The position numbers and the translations under genes were made by a program. From contig JAJHZJ010000121.1 of assembly GCA_023548195.1 (NCBI GenBank), positions 1,364,220-1,428,219 of the forward strand: a stretch of 64,000 nt of DNA, written 5' to 3'. The stretch comes from Bettongia penicillata ogilbyi (lineage: Eukaryota > Chordata > Mammalia > Diprotodontia > Potoroidae). Position 1 is the stretch's first letter. Each line of letters begins with the position of its first letter. Of this stretch, positions 21,440-32,639 are shown piece by piece. The notes beneath the pieces are model-generated. The model saw only the letters and a program-made list of their open reading frames with translations, was not told the origin of the DNA and made no database searches.

Positions 21440-21742
21440 CCTAGTTCCATGAATTTTCCCTGATTGTCCTTTCCCTCCTCATGTCTGTGTTCTGGTTTCT
21501 CTGATTTCTTTCAAATCTCACCTTTGAGAAGAAACTTTTCCTGATCTCTCTTAATACTTGTGTCTTTTCTGTTGATTATCTCCAATTTACCCTGTATATA
21601 TCTTTTTTGCACATAATTGTTTTCTCCCAGTAGACTATGAAGTTCTTTAGAGCAGGGATTATCCTTTGCTTTTCTTTATATCTCCAGGGGGTAGCACAGT
21701 GTCAGGCACATAGTAGGTGCTTAATAAATGCTTGTTGTCGGA
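21440..21742 (+). mobile_element. L2-like LINE 3' end
   Basis: 'tcaaatctcacctttgagaa' and 'gaaacttttcctgatctctc' are followed by 'tagactatgaagttctttag', 'agcagggattatcctttgct', 'gtagcacagtgtcaggcaca' and 'tagtaggtgcttaataaatg'. This is the full L2 3' order. Confidence 0.85.
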
Positions 21743-21765
21743 GTGATTACAATAACTTTTTTGAA

Positions 21766-21868
21766 TGTTTCCCTGTCTGTGAAATAGGTATAATAACTAC
21801 CTCATCATGGAGTTGTAAGGTTAGATAAGTTAACTTATATAGAGGACTTTGTAACTATGTTATTGTGG
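21766..21868 (+). mobile_element. MIR-like SINE 3' part
   Basis: 'ctgtctgtgaaataggtata', 'ataactacctcatcatggag' and 'ttgtaaggttagataagtta' form the MIR 3' half. Confidence 0.7.
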
Positions 21869-21892
21869 AGGAGAAAAGCGTTGAATGAAAGG

Positions 21893-21975
21893 GAATAAGT
21901 CAATTCAACAGGTCAGCAGTAAGCACTTATTGACTGCTGGGGTGACACTGTGCTGAGTGCTAGGAAGGGGGCTCT
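21893..21975 (-). mobile_element. L2-like LINE 3' tail
   Basis: 'cagtaagcacttattgactg' and 'actgtgctgagtgctaggaa' match the L2 tail read antisense. Confidence 0.65.
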
Positions 21976-22508
21976 TGATTGATGGGGAGCAGGAATCTAG
22001 GATTTTAATCTTTAAATTTAATACTTTTGACTTCTGATGTGTGTTTGTGAGAGAAAAGAAAATGAAGCTATATCTAGAATCACAGAATGTCAGCTTTGAG
22101 AATAATTCTGGAGGGCTAATAAATAAGAGAGAAAAACAATGGTGTTTTGACTAGGTGATGTGAAAGTTATTACTAATTCTAGTCATTTACACAAACTATT
22201 TACCATTTCTGCCTAATTATCATTCAGTACAAAAATGATTATTTATAGCAGTAAGTATGTGTCAAGTCGACTTCTTTAGGTTTTATTTGATAACAGTATC
22301 AGTCTCCATTTGTGCTCAGGCTTCATGGTTTGCTACTCTGGGTGGGCAGACATAATATCTTGTATTTATACCGAACTTTTACTTTTTATATTACTTTTGT
22401 CATAACTCATGTCCTTGGGATTTTATACCAACAATGACAAGTAGACAAGGTTAGGTGATGGAATTAAAGACTGTTAGTACTGCAAGGGACCTTAGTGCTC
22501 ACCTACTG

Positions 22509-22781
22509 TAGAGATTCTTAACTTTCAAGTGTCGTGGACTCCTGGAAGTCTGGTGAGGGCCTATGGACCTAGGTTCTTTCTCAGAATTATGTTTTTGTAA
22601 GCATAAGATAATATATTAAGAATTTAAAAATATAATTTCAATCATATTAAAATGAAGTATTTTATATATAAATATATGCATATGTAGGGGTGTATGTATG
22701 TGTATACACATAATTTTTCCCCTCATCCAAGTTCATAGACTAACTGAAATCCATCCATGGATCCTTAGGTGAAGAACTTCT
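22509..22781 (+). mobile_element. hAT-like element (family 1) inside MIR3
   Basis: The left end is 'tagagattcttaactttcaa', then 'gtcgtggactcctggaagtc' and 'tggtgagggcctatggacct'. The right end is 'ccatggatccttaggtgaag' and 'aacttctga', an inverted copy of the left end. A (TA)n/(TG)n run at about 22660-22712 expands the middle. The flanks acctactg and aactagtg match at 6 of 8 bases, consistent with a decayed 8-bp hAT target duplication. Confidence 0.7.
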
Positions 22782-22786
22782 GAACT

Positions 22787-22912
22787 TGGGGCAGTGAATA
22801 AAGCACTGGCCCTGGAGTCAGGAAGTCCTGAGTTCAAATTTGATCTCAGACACTAGTTGTGTGACCATGGGCAAGTTGCTTAATCTCTATTTCCACCAAA
22901 GTAATTTTTAAA
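22787..22912 (+). mobile_element. tRNA-derived SINE inside the hAT terminus
   Basis: 'ggggcagtgaataaagcact', 'ggccctggagtcaggaagtc' and 'ctgagttcaaatttgatctc' form the tRNA-like head, followed by 'gtgaccatgggcaagttgct'. It is flanked by a perfect 15-bp target-site duplication, aagaacttctgaact, at 22772-22786 and 22913-22927. Confidence 0.9.
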
Positions 22913-23035
22913 AAGAACTTCTGAACTAGTGGAATGCCTTTACAATGAAAAAATTGGAGGGTTGAAGTGACTTGATCACAGTCACACAAAAGTTAGTGGC
23001 AGAGGAATAATTCTAACTTAGATATTGCTCTACTT

Positions 23036-23421
23036 TCATAAAACTATGTTTTGCGTTCCTCCCTGTGATGGCTGCGGAACTCGAGATACTGAGGAATTTC
23101 CCTAAAAACTCCAAAGCCTTTTGGAGAGAACAGGATAAAAACTTGGATCTCAAGATTCTTAGCCCAGAATTTTTTAGATTGCTTTTATTCTCTGTTCATT
23201 GATCATTGCCAGAATTCAGTTGTAGGCTGTAGTGATTCTACTCTGGCACTTTACCTAGGCATTATGAAATTAGTACACAGCAATGTAATATGTTAGGGAA
23301 GTTGCCTCTTCTGAATTTCCCAATACATAATTTTCATGTGTCTAAGAGTATCCTTGTTTTGGTTGGTTTGGTACATTAACTAAGTTCTTAAGTTTCTCTG
23401 TAATAAATTATAGAAGGTATT
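23036..23421. other. Unique sequence, nothing recognised
   Basis: No gene or repeat signature found. Confidence 0.4.
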
Positions 23422-23433
23422 TCAGTGTAATTT

Positions 23434-23562
23434 TTTAAAGGCAATTTTTTTAAGTGCCTTGCCCAGGGTCACACAGCTAGTAAGTATCTGAGATTGGATT
23501 TGAACTCATATCTTCCTGACTCCAGGGCTGGTACTGTATTCACTGCACTGCCTAGCTGCTCC
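23434..23562 (-). mobile_element. tRNA-derived SINE, 5' part only, with target duplication
   Basis: Antisense: 'gtgccttgcccagggtcaca', 'cagctagtaagtatctgaga', 'tatcttcctgactccagggc', 'cactgcctagctgct'. The flanks tcagtgtaattt (23422-23433) and tcaatgtaattt (23563-23574) match at 11 of 12 bases. Confidence 0.85.
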
Positions 23563-23688
23563 TCAATGTAATTTACTCAGATAAATTTTCCCTCCTTCAT
23601 TTGCAATTTTAAGGATTTCTACTACCATTCAAGTTGTTGGTACTAATAGTTATTCTTTTATCTTTAGTTCTCCCAAAGTGATACTTCC

Positions 23689-23711
23689 TTTTTTTTTTTT
23701 TTTTTTTTTTT
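23689..23711. repeat. Poly(T) tract
   Basis: 23 consecutive T residues. No retroposon body was identified beside it. Confidence 0.95.
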
Positions 23712-23784
23712 GCAATTTATCGTTGATGTGATTCTTTTTAAGATGTAGCTTCTTAGAGGACAAGTATTATAGGGAATCACTGTG

Positions 23785-23941
23785 ATGTGAAGAACACTGG
23801 ATTTGTTTTTAGAAGGTCTGGGTTAGCATCTTCATTCTGGTCCTTACTCCTGATATAAGCCACCTTTGGGTCCTTAGATTCCTCATTTGTAAAATGAGAA
23901 TGTTTGACTAAGTGCCCTCTGAGGTTCTTTCCAGCTCTAAA

Positions 23942-23942
<1 letters not shown>
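23785..23942 (+). mobile_element. MIR3-like CORE-SINE ending in a (TG)n tract
   Basis: 'gaagaacactggatttgttt', 'cctcatttgtaaaatgagaa', 'tgaggttctttccagctcta' and 'aattt', then directly the (TG)n at 23944. Confidence 0.8.
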
Positions 23943-23943
<1 letters not shown>

Positions 23944-23983
<40 letters not shown>

Positions 23984-23990
23984 TGTGTGT
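23944..23990. repeat. (TG)n microsatellite
   Basis: 47 bases of GT/TG with one CT interruption at about 23982. It sits on the 3' end of the MIR3-like SINE. Confidence 0.95.
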
Positions 23991-24009
23991 GGGAAGTGTT
24001 GTTGGTTTA

Positions 24010-24085
24010 TTTCTTGGGTGCAGAGACTATTTTATTTCTCTAGTATCTAGCACAGTGAATTACTATTGGTTGATTATGAAAATTT
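24010..24085 (+). mobile_element. L2-like tail fragment
   Basis: 'gggtgcagagactattttat' and 'tagtatctagcacagtgaat' resemble the L2 3' end. Confidence 0.45.
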
Positions 24086-24343
24086 AACTTAATTTAGTAA
24101 ATGTCATATTATAGGCACTTTTCCAACAAGGTATCTCCCATCCATATATCAAAATAAGTCAAGTGAATGATGTAACAACAGAAATTGCTCTCTCTCTTCA
24201 GAGATTCTGTAATTAAAGCAAGAGAAATGATGCATAAAACATGGAGACACGCTCACAGAAGTTATTAGATATTGTACTAGAGGAGACAGAGTGAAGAATT
24301 CAGGTCAAGAAGGGATTCTATGTGGATAGGAAGGTTCTCTACA

Positions 24344-24511
24344 TCAGAGATGTCAAACTGGGACAAAATGTATCCCAAACCAGATTAAAACATAATTGAA
24401 AAGTGTTTAGCTCAATAAATAAAAGTGCACTGCAACATAGGTAATGTTAATTTGTAGCTTTCTAAGTCAAAATGCAGCCTGCAGAGATCTCTGTTTGAAC
24501 CTGATGCCACT
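24344..24511. mobile_element. hAT-like element (family 2)
   Basis: The termini 'cagagatgtcaaactgg' and 'gtttgaacctgatgccactg' are imperfect inverted repeats. The interior 'aatgcagcctgcagagatct' fits a short non-autonomous hAT with TGTCAAACT-type ends. It is not the same family as the element at 22509. Confidence 0.55.
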
Positions 24512-26462
24512 GTACTGTTTGTGGATGATTTGTGATGATTTTAAGCTCCAAAACACTATAGACCCCCCTTAAAAGTGTTCTTTAATTATTCAGAGGACTT
24601 TGACATGTTTATCCACACAAAGTGGATGAAGAATATCTATTGTCCAGGTTTCAACTTGCATTTGAGTAGACATCCTGTAGAGCTTGTCCAATAATATGTA
24701 TATCTAGGACAAACAGTACAGATAGACGAGGAAAAAAGGTCCAGAGTTGGGAGGAGAAGAACATGCTGATTGCTTTTGCGAAATTGTCAAGTTACTTTCC
24801 TGAAAACTCTAAATTTCCTGTGAAAGTAAAGACCCATCTTTTAAATATTTCAATAGTCTAAAATGGAGAGATAGAATATATCTGCCTCTGAAAAACTAAA
24901 AATGAATATCACACAGAGGACAATTAACAGACACAATGGTGGGTGCGAGCAAATTTTGACATATAACTAATAAAGAACTTTGGAGAACAAATATGAATAT
25001 CATTAAGAAACTATATGATAGGAAAAGAATCTACATTGGTCATAAGGCAGGAATGGGGAATGTCAGGGGGGTAGCCAGAAGGCTCCATTAGTAATTTCAC
25101 CATATTAGGAAGAAGTAAGAAAAGCTTCCTTTAGGTTGAGTGGACTCCTTGTGATGAACTTTTTGAACATCATTTTAGATGTTGGTCTAAATGGTCATTT
25201 AGAATAGGCAGGTGTGGATGGTCTGTGATGCGCATTGTTGGAGTAAATTCCCAAATCAATAAAATTGTGCGTGTGTGTATTTGAGTATTATAATTAATAT
25301 CACAAAGGTATAAAGTAAGCCAGTATCTGTTCTCCATATATGTATGAAGGAAGTGTCAACATTCAGCTAATAGGAAGTTAATATTCCTTTGGTGGTTAAA
25401 GTATAATTTAAGTAAAACCACTGGAAACTCTAGTGTGACTTTGGAGTGACTAAAGTGAATGTTAGCTCATTTTGCACTGGATAAGATTTTTTTCTCTCAT
25501 TTTTCTGTGCTGTGTATTAAAAGAAGAACATGATAGAAATGTTTTTGTGAGAAGAGTTTTAAAAGGGATCTGACTAGTTCTGTACTTTCTTAGCTTGCAA
25601 ATTAGCAAAATTATGGCTTTTTAATCCCAATTTTAGTTAGCGATCATTGTTTAGAATTTTTATTTATTGTTAACTCTTTTTAAGGCCAGAGTGGAATTTT
25701 AGAAGAACAGACAGAATTTTGGTTAGGTTAAGACTTGGGTTAGGAGGACAGGCAGAATTTCATGAAAGTATTTAGTGAACTAGTCTAAAAGGAAGGATAC
25801 ATGGAGAAAAATTCTATTCTGGTTATGTTGCTTCCTCAAAGAAAATAGGTTCATTTCACTGCTCAACATGAGGAGAATATTACTAGAGTTTCTAAAGACT
25901 TTTTAAATAATGAAAGACCAACAAGTCCTATCGATATCATCCATAGTATTAATGGTAATCTTTAAAGACTCATTAAAATAAGAGAAAGATATGTGACATT
26001 GTGGGAATTTGTTTTGCTTGACTACGCATATTTTTTTAAACAAGGATATTGATTCTCTTTTTTATTTTTTCCAGTTTTAGGGGAAAGTTAAGGGGGGGGG
26101 AAATGCTTCATAATTAGAAAAAAATTTAAATTATTAATGGCCTAGGGAGATAACAATAATAAAAATAGTAGAAAATTTTGTATGTGGTGGCAGGTTGAAA
26201 GATTGCATAATATCTGACAAACCTGGAATGACCACTAAGCATTCCATTTTGGCTTTTTTAAAACCTTACACATATTTATTAGTTCAAGTATATTTTTAGT
26301 TACTGACTTCTGTACCAAATACAGTGTTTTGAAGAGAGTCTAGCTTTCTTATTTTCAAAATGATAGTGTTGACTGGATGATTTCTAAGACCTCTTCATGT
26401 TCTGACATCCTGATTTTATGAGTACAAAAGAAATAGGAGTCATGGTCTTTTGTCCTTAAAAG
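24512..26462. other. Unique sequence, nothing recognised
   Basis: About 2 kb without gene or repeat signature apart from a G9 run at 26092-26100. Confidence 0.45.
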
Positions 26463-26482
26463 GCAAGGAGGTTGAAAGTGTT

Positions 26483-26579
26483 GGGGGGGAGCAATGGGAA
26501 GAGGGGGAGAGAGACAGAGAAAGAGACAGAGACAGAGGGAGACACACAGTGACAGAGAGAGAGACAGAGACAGAGAACA
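26483..26579. repeat. Purine-rich (GA/GACA)n tract
   Basis: Imperfect gagaca and gaga units. The overlapping open frames on both strands are low-complexity (RERD and SLSL) artefacts. Confidence 0.9.
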
Positions 26580-26989
26580 AGAACTTTAGTGTAACGTTTG
26601 TAAGACTAACTGATGGCAGCAATGAAAACTAAACCCATAAATTCTGAAATTAGATTGAGGGTTTAGAGTCAACAAAGGTTTCCCACATTGGATAAGTTTT
26701 GAGTAAGACTTGAAGGCACGTGATGGTTATGATTGGGATAATTGCTAGATGTAGGGAATGGCAGAAATAAGCAAGTATGATAAGCAGATAAAATTACCTT
26801 GAGAGAAATGGAAGGATGTAAGCTAGGAATAAGAAAAAAATGAAATTGACTAGATAAGTTATTGAGGAGGATCCTATTACAAGTTGTCATTGAAGACAAA
26901 ATACAATATGTTCTTTGAAATGAAGTTGATGCAACATAAGCTATTCCAAGACACTCTATCTTCCAACTTCATGCAATTTCACTGTCTGC
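26580..26989. other. Unique sequence, nothing recognised
   Basis: No gene or repeat signature found. Confidence 0.4.
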
Positions 26990-27292
26990 CCCCCAAGCCT
27001 GGAAGCCTCTCCCTTCCCATCTCTACCTCCTAGCTTGCTTGATTTCATTCAGGTCTGACCTAAAGGTTTCTGTAAGAAATCTTTCCTTGTCTTACTTAAT
27101 ACTAGCATCTTCCTTCTAAAACTGTCCCCAACATTGTATAGATTGTTCATACATAGTTATTTGTATGGGGTCTGCTTATTAGACTTTGAATTCCTTGAGA
27201 ATAGGAACTGTTATTTTTCCCCTGTTTTATATCCCCATCATTTAACACAGTGGTTGGCACATAGTAAGTGTTCAATGAATGCTTTATTGACT
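26990..27292 (+). mobile_element. L2-like LINE 3' end
   Basis: 'gcctctcccttcccatctct', 'gtttctgtaagaaatctttc', 'agactttgaattccttgaga', 'ataggaactgttatttttcc' and 'cacagtggttggcacatagt' follow the L2 order. Confidence 0.8.
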
Positions 27293-27329
27293 GATGGACA
27301 TAAGTTGTAGATGCTTGATGTGTTTTATA

Positions 27330-27385
27330 GAATCCCATCTGATTTGGAAGGGACCTTAGGAGTCATTTATACCAATGTGTACCTG
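27330..27385 (-). mobile_element. MIR3-like SINE fragment
   Basis: 'tgatttggaagggaccttag' and 'gagtcatttataccaa' are the antisense MIR3 end. Confidence 0.6.
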
Positions 27386-27657
27386 AAGCAATTTTGTACT
27401 CTATAGCTTAACCTATATAAGCTTTGGAACATATAAGCCCTGTATACAGTAGGTTTTATTTTGACTTTAAAACTTAGGATATTGTAGCAATAGATAGTTC
27501 ATTGACAAGTTCCATTTAAAGTGAGAGTGCATTAAATAAAGTCCATTTTAGATGGACCATTCTAGAAATGTGAAGAAAGCTTGCAGTTGCATATCATTTC
27601 TACAGTGGTTTCTCTCCCTGCTGGCACTAACTTTTTTTTTAAGGGACTTTAAAAATA

Positions 27658-27762
27658 AAGGCATTGTAGTGAAATGGATAGAATGCTAGATCTGAAATCA
27701 AATCCCCTGTCTCCAGTACTTACAAACTTTGTGATGTTGGCCTTGGGAAACTGCCTAGGACT
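27658..27762 (+). mobile_element. tRNA-SINE or CORE-SINE head
   Basis: 'cattgtagtgaaatggatag', 'aatgctagatctgaaatcaa' and 'ctttgtgatgttggccttgg' resemble a SINE head and core. The copy is diverged. Confidence 0.5.
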
Positions 27763-29613
27763 TACCTTCAAAAGTATAGAAGAGTAGCTGTGGGGGTGGT
27801 TAAGATCTACACTTGTCCAAGGAGTTCCTACGTTGAGAGTCCACTATGTAGAAAGAGTCACAGATCCTTCTGTACTTCCCAAAGGTTCTTCTTGCATTGT
27901 CCAATGGTATCAAGACAAATTAGAAATAGATCTGTTTCCTGCTGAATTTTGAACTTGAATCCTCTATTTGTGATCTCTTTTCATATTAAACAGGAGCAGA
28001 GGTATTCATTTTTCTTTCCCAGGGTGCAAGAATGGCTATTTTAAAAATCCTATTTCACAGTATGAACAACCTCTAATTATCATTAGAAAGTAGGCTTCTT
28101 ATAAAGGTTGCACTAAATCAGTACTAGAATCTGAAGGAAAATTTATGATATTTTGCTCTTCTTTTTTTGAGAAATATAATAAAATTTTGGAGAGTATTTG
28201 AAAGATTTTCAATTATATAGACATTGGCTTTTGAAGAAAATTTAGAATTGTGCACATAAACACATACCTTCCTATACCTTCATTATTCACATGATCTTCA
28301 TTAATGAAAAAACCAAAATTGTAGTTCTTTTGTTAGGATGAAGAATATTGCCGGAAGGAAAAGATTATACCATGGAAATTTAACTCAGGAAAAGACAAAT
28401 AAACTTTTATCACTCATTTTTAACATTTATGTTTCAGTTTCAGCTCCTAAAATTCATGTTGCATTGGGGACGCCATTTATTATATGTTATACCGAAGTTT
28501 TAGTCCTTGTAAGGACTAGGATTCTTTTTCTTCCTCCCCTGTCTCCCAGAGATGGTGGATAGTAAACTTCTCTTAAAATATTTTCTTAAAAACAAATATC
28601 TAGAAGAAGAAGGTTGGGAATCATTCTAGTATACTGATTCCCTTTAGTTGTGGGTTCAGAGTGCCCTTTTCAAAAGAATTTTTTTGGGGGGGCCTCAGAT
28701 AAACTAAAATTCAGTGTGCCTGTTGAAGTAGTATTTGACATTCCCAATTTGTTATTCAGTTCTAGAGGGATGAGAAGCGGGTAGCATAATGTCTATTAGT
28801 GTCAATTTCACTCAGTGACAAGATAAAAAAAAAATCTTTGTGTTTATACTATACTTGTGAATTTACTTTGTTCTTTTACTTGGTAGAATGTTGATTATTG
28901 AACATTAATAGATAATTTTTAATTTTCATTACTGAACCCTGAGAGGATTCCATTTTTTGTTGTTTATATTGTAGAGAGAGATGCTATTGAATTTCAACAT
29001 GACTTTAAAAAAAAAAAACTCCTTTAAGATATACTGTCATGTATAGGCAAATGACTAAATATTACTAAAAAACACACTTTTCAGTAGCATACTCTTGAAA
29101 TTCTTAAATTCCTCACCCCACCCCTGGTAAAGTTCAAAGTAGTATTGATTATCAATTCTCTGTAGGAAATTTTGGACTGTAATAAAATTAGTTAGACTTC
29201 CACTTTGATTTAATTACAATTTGGAATTTCATCTTGTGAGTATTATGAGGTTTTAGTGGGTGTTTTTCCCCCACCTATATTGAGAAAGTTTTAAAAATAA
29301 AATCATCTTACTAGTTATTGTATGTTTATTTCTTTTAAAAAGGAATTGTGCACAGTCTTTGATTTGGGTACAATTACTTACCAAATTAGTTTTTCTAGTA
29401 AAATCATTTTCAAATATCAAATACTTATTCTGCTTCTAAATACAACTCATTTATATCATGCTTTAAGGAATGGAGAGCCACTTTATTAAAACAGCTCTTT
29501 AAAATAGGTAATACAAGTTCTGTTATATACTTTGTAAATAGAGAAGAAAACAGAGCCATGGAGAGAACTTGCTTCAGTAATAGAGGAAAACGGGAAAGTC
29601 ATGAACATCTATT
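27763..29613. other. Unique sequence, nothing firm
   Basis: No gene was recognised. A weak antisense MIR-like patch lies at about 29500-29580. An open frame at 28338-28562 (+) has no recognisable product. Confidence 0.4.
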
Positions 29614-29650
29614 GTAGTTAACATGGTGTTCATGTAGGTAACATGGTGTT
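29614..29650. repeat. Short tandem duplication
   Basis: 'gttaacatggtgtt' and 'ggtaacatggtgtt' lie 21 bases apart. Confidence 0.8.
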
Positions 29651-29654
29651 ATAA

Positions 29655-29755
29655 ATGGAAAAGTTAAAGGACCTTTGGAGGTCACCTAGTCCTGTTCCTT
29701 AATATTAAAGATGAGAATTGTAGTATGAAGTGAACATGCCTGACCTGGATCCTTG
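29655..29755 (-). mobile_element. MIR3-like SINE fragment
   Basis: 'aaaggacctttggaggtcac' and 'ctagtcctgttccttaatat' are the antisense MIR3 end. Confidence 0.65.
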
Positions 29756-29765
29756 GGAAGAACTG

Positions 29766-30633
29766 ACCAGTTAGAATAAGTGACTCCCAGGGTTGGATAT
29801 ATCTTCCATAGTGAAAAATCAGTTGGGACATGGTAAAGGAAAAGGTCCAGAGAGTTGGAGTCAGAGCCCAGAGAGGAATTAAGGAGTGAACATAGCTGCT
29901 CTGAGCCCTTTCTTAAAATGGTTCTGGGAGGAATTGATCAGCAAGAGGAGGGAAGGGGTAGAAGGGATGGAGGAATCCTTCAAGGTAAGAAGGAATCTTC
30001 AAATTCATCACCTTTTATAATTTTGAGGGAAAGAGTTCTATTCCTACCTAACATCTGTTGCTTTACTGGGATAGAATTGAAGACTTGGACACAATGAGAA
30101 AGCTGATTGGCTTCTTAGCTGCTCTCAAATTGGATATTTACCTTGTGGTTTTCTTATTTTGACAAATTAATTCTTGGTAAGTCAGGTTTGATGGTTGTCA
30201 CAAAATGACTATTCTCTTTTTGCTAACAGAAACGGACTGCTATTGCTTAATGTTTGAATTGTTTGTTTTGAATTTTGAGCTTATGGTAATACAATTCTCG
30301 AGAAGTCATTCTCCTGATCAAGGGGAGAAGGGAGCAATTTTATTATGAATCTCCAAACAGAGATAACATAGTAAAGTGAGCAGAACTGATAACATAAGGT
30401 AAGAAAGATATGAGTCTTTATTGAGTACTGGACTTTATCATCTCTACTCAGCAAATGAGCTGAGTGCTAGCATTGCTTCTCAGAATCAAAGGAATAATTT
30501 AGCAAGAGTTCCGATAGGGGAGTGATTTCAAAATGGACTGGAAAGAATCTGCTGTTGGCCACAAAGGAAGTGTAGGTTCCAGGAGGTGATGGGCTTGACC
30601 AACCTGTCTTTATATACTCAAAGGGGAAAGGAG
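29766..30633. other. Unique sequence, nothing recognised
   Basis: No gene or repeat signature found. Confidence 0.4.
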
Positions 30634-30800
30634 TGGCATTTATTAAGTGAAGATGAGCGCTTCTTCTTTTTCTTCTCCTTTTCCTCCTCTTCCTCTCCCT
30701 CTCTCTCTTCTTCTTCCTCTCCTCCTCCTCTTCCTCCTCCTACCACTATTTACATGGTCTCTGTGATTTACAAAGCACTTGCTTCAATAACCCATTCTAC
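30634..30800 (-). mobile_element. MIR-like SINE interrupted by a pyrimidine tract
   Basis: 'ggcatttattaagtg' lies before the tract and 'accactatttacatggtctc' with 'tttacaaagcacttg' after it. Together they look like the antisense MIR 3' end split by the (CTT/CCT)n run. Confidence 0.4.
30660..30741. repeat. Polypyrimidine (TTC/CCT)n tract
   Basis: About 80 bases almost entirely C and T, with TTC, CCT and CTC units. Confidence 0.95.
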
Positions 30801-32639
30801 AGCTGATGATTTTAAGGCCAGGTATCCCCAAATGGGGCAGTGTTCCTCAATGTCCCCCTGCGGGTACAAACCTGGGTATTATTGACGTCTTTGAATGTTG
30901 TTAAGCTGATAGATTCCCTGACTCAAAGAGTTCAAGACTTGAGTCTTCCTGATCATGGTTTTGTATACCTGTGTTTTGTCTGGTCTCAGCTTATTGGGGT
31001 TTTTTGAGTTTGTTGTTGTTCTGCTTATTTAATACAGAAGAAGGCCCTGTTTCTGGATACCTTGGTGAGGTGAGGAAAAGTAGAAAGCATTGTTACATAT
31101 GTAACTGAATCTGTTCTGTATGGTGGCAGTTCAATTACTACTTTGTTCAAAAAGACACATATCAAACTGTCACCTTTTAGAAAAGAGGACAATAGCTTTT
31201 CTGCTCTGGGATGTTAGAAGCTAGATACTGGTTGATTTCTTCATTCCAGCCCTAGATTGACTTGAAGAGAAAAAAGGGAGAAGGATCACATTTATTGCTA
31301 GGTCTTAAAATTGAGACAGTTCTTATTCCCTTCTCATTTCTCTCTCTAAACCCAGCTTATGTCATAGTTTTATTCATTTATTTTTCAAGTGTTCATCACT
31401 GAGGTCTAATTTATAAGAATTTGTGTTTTTTTTAAAAAAAAATTTAGAAGGAAAACCTCATTTACCACCTACCAGTGCCCTGTGCTATCTGCAGTGATTT
31501 TCTCATATATTTTTCAGCTGAAACCATTAGAAAGGAGTGTGACTCATGGAATATTGAAGAGACAACTAACATCTGAATATCTATATTGCTTAATTTATGA
31601 TTGCCTTCATGACTTTTTGATAAGAATTTCTAAGTTGTTTATATGACAGTAATTAATTTTGTTGATAAGACAGGCCTTCAGCTGCTGTGTTTGAGTGAAT
31701 ATTTCTGACAGAATGATACAGCACTTAAGTAATAGAGTGAAAACTTCTCTAATTGAGAGCAAGAGATAAGTGCATTTTTTCCCCGGGTAACATGAAGGTC
31801 ATTTACTATTTGCTGGAACACAAACTCAGTTATTTCTTATTCACTCTAGCTCTCTGCTGCAGGGAGGATGCATAAACAAGCCCAAACTGTTTAGAGTAGC
31901 AAATATTTCAAATTTTAAATTTTATTGCTTCAAAGTATTAGTTGCATATCCTTAACAGATTTCAACTTCTGGGTTCATGTCAAAAAAGCCTTTTCTGATG
32001 TTTGACCTTTCTTAGTTTTTCTTTTCTTTTTTTTTTTAATGTGCTCTTCTTATATTGTGTGACTTGGGAAGACTAACCACAAACATTTTGATGAGATTTT
32101 AATTTTAATAGTATTTATTGATATTTGTAGTCTTTCCTTTTCACATTAACAGATGTTGGTTTTTTAGTTTTGTTTATTTTTAGGAGGGGGTGTTGCTTTT
32201 TTTTTTTAAAGCTTAGAATATTTAGTTCTGAGTACTGGGACAATACTATGATGGATTCATTTCAAAAAGTTTAACTTTAACCAGGTGTCTGAGCCCTGTG
32301 ATATCATTTAGGGATTTACTTAATGAATAGATGCTTTGTCCCTGTGCTTATATACTTTGCTGCTGAAATGTAATATAAATTGTTAATTAAGTTAAAAATA
32401 AGTCCAGCTACTTGGTCAGGCCCCTTTAATCTATATGTGTGATTTCTCTGCTTTTAGACAGGGGCTTCCTCTGTCCCACAGCAAGGTAGTAACATCATCA
32501 AATCAAGCTTGAGGCTTATTTCAAGCTGGCTGGTAGGTAGTTCCTACCTTTTTACATCTCATGAGACTTTGAACTGGCTATGGAAAACACTTCTAATATT
32601 AAAAATTCTTCTTCTAGCATCATGAAGAAGCTATGCATT
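30801..32639. other. Unique sequence
   Basis: No gene or repeat recognised. The block at 31500-31930 is listed as a possible conserved non-coding element. Short T runs occur at about 32030 and 32198. Confidence 0.45.

Larger units (their letters stand above)
22455..23032 (-). mobile_element. MIR3-like SINE split by a hAT element
   Basis: The left part, 'ctgcaagggaccttagtgct' and 'cacctact' (ending about 22508), and the right part, from about 22928 ('gaagtgacttgatcacagtc', then 'acacaaaagttagtggcaga'), are the two halves of one antisense MIR3-like SINE. The interruption holds a hAT element and a younger SINE. Confidence 0.75.

Noticed and set aside
23689..23711. Poly(T) as the tail of an antisense processed pseudogene or retroposon
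   Set aside because: No gene-like or LINE-like body was recognised to its right; the next element is a sense MIR3-like SINE.
26440..26632. Open frames on both strands over a GA-rich tract
   Set aside because: Low-complexity translation (RERDRERD and SLSLSL), not a gene.
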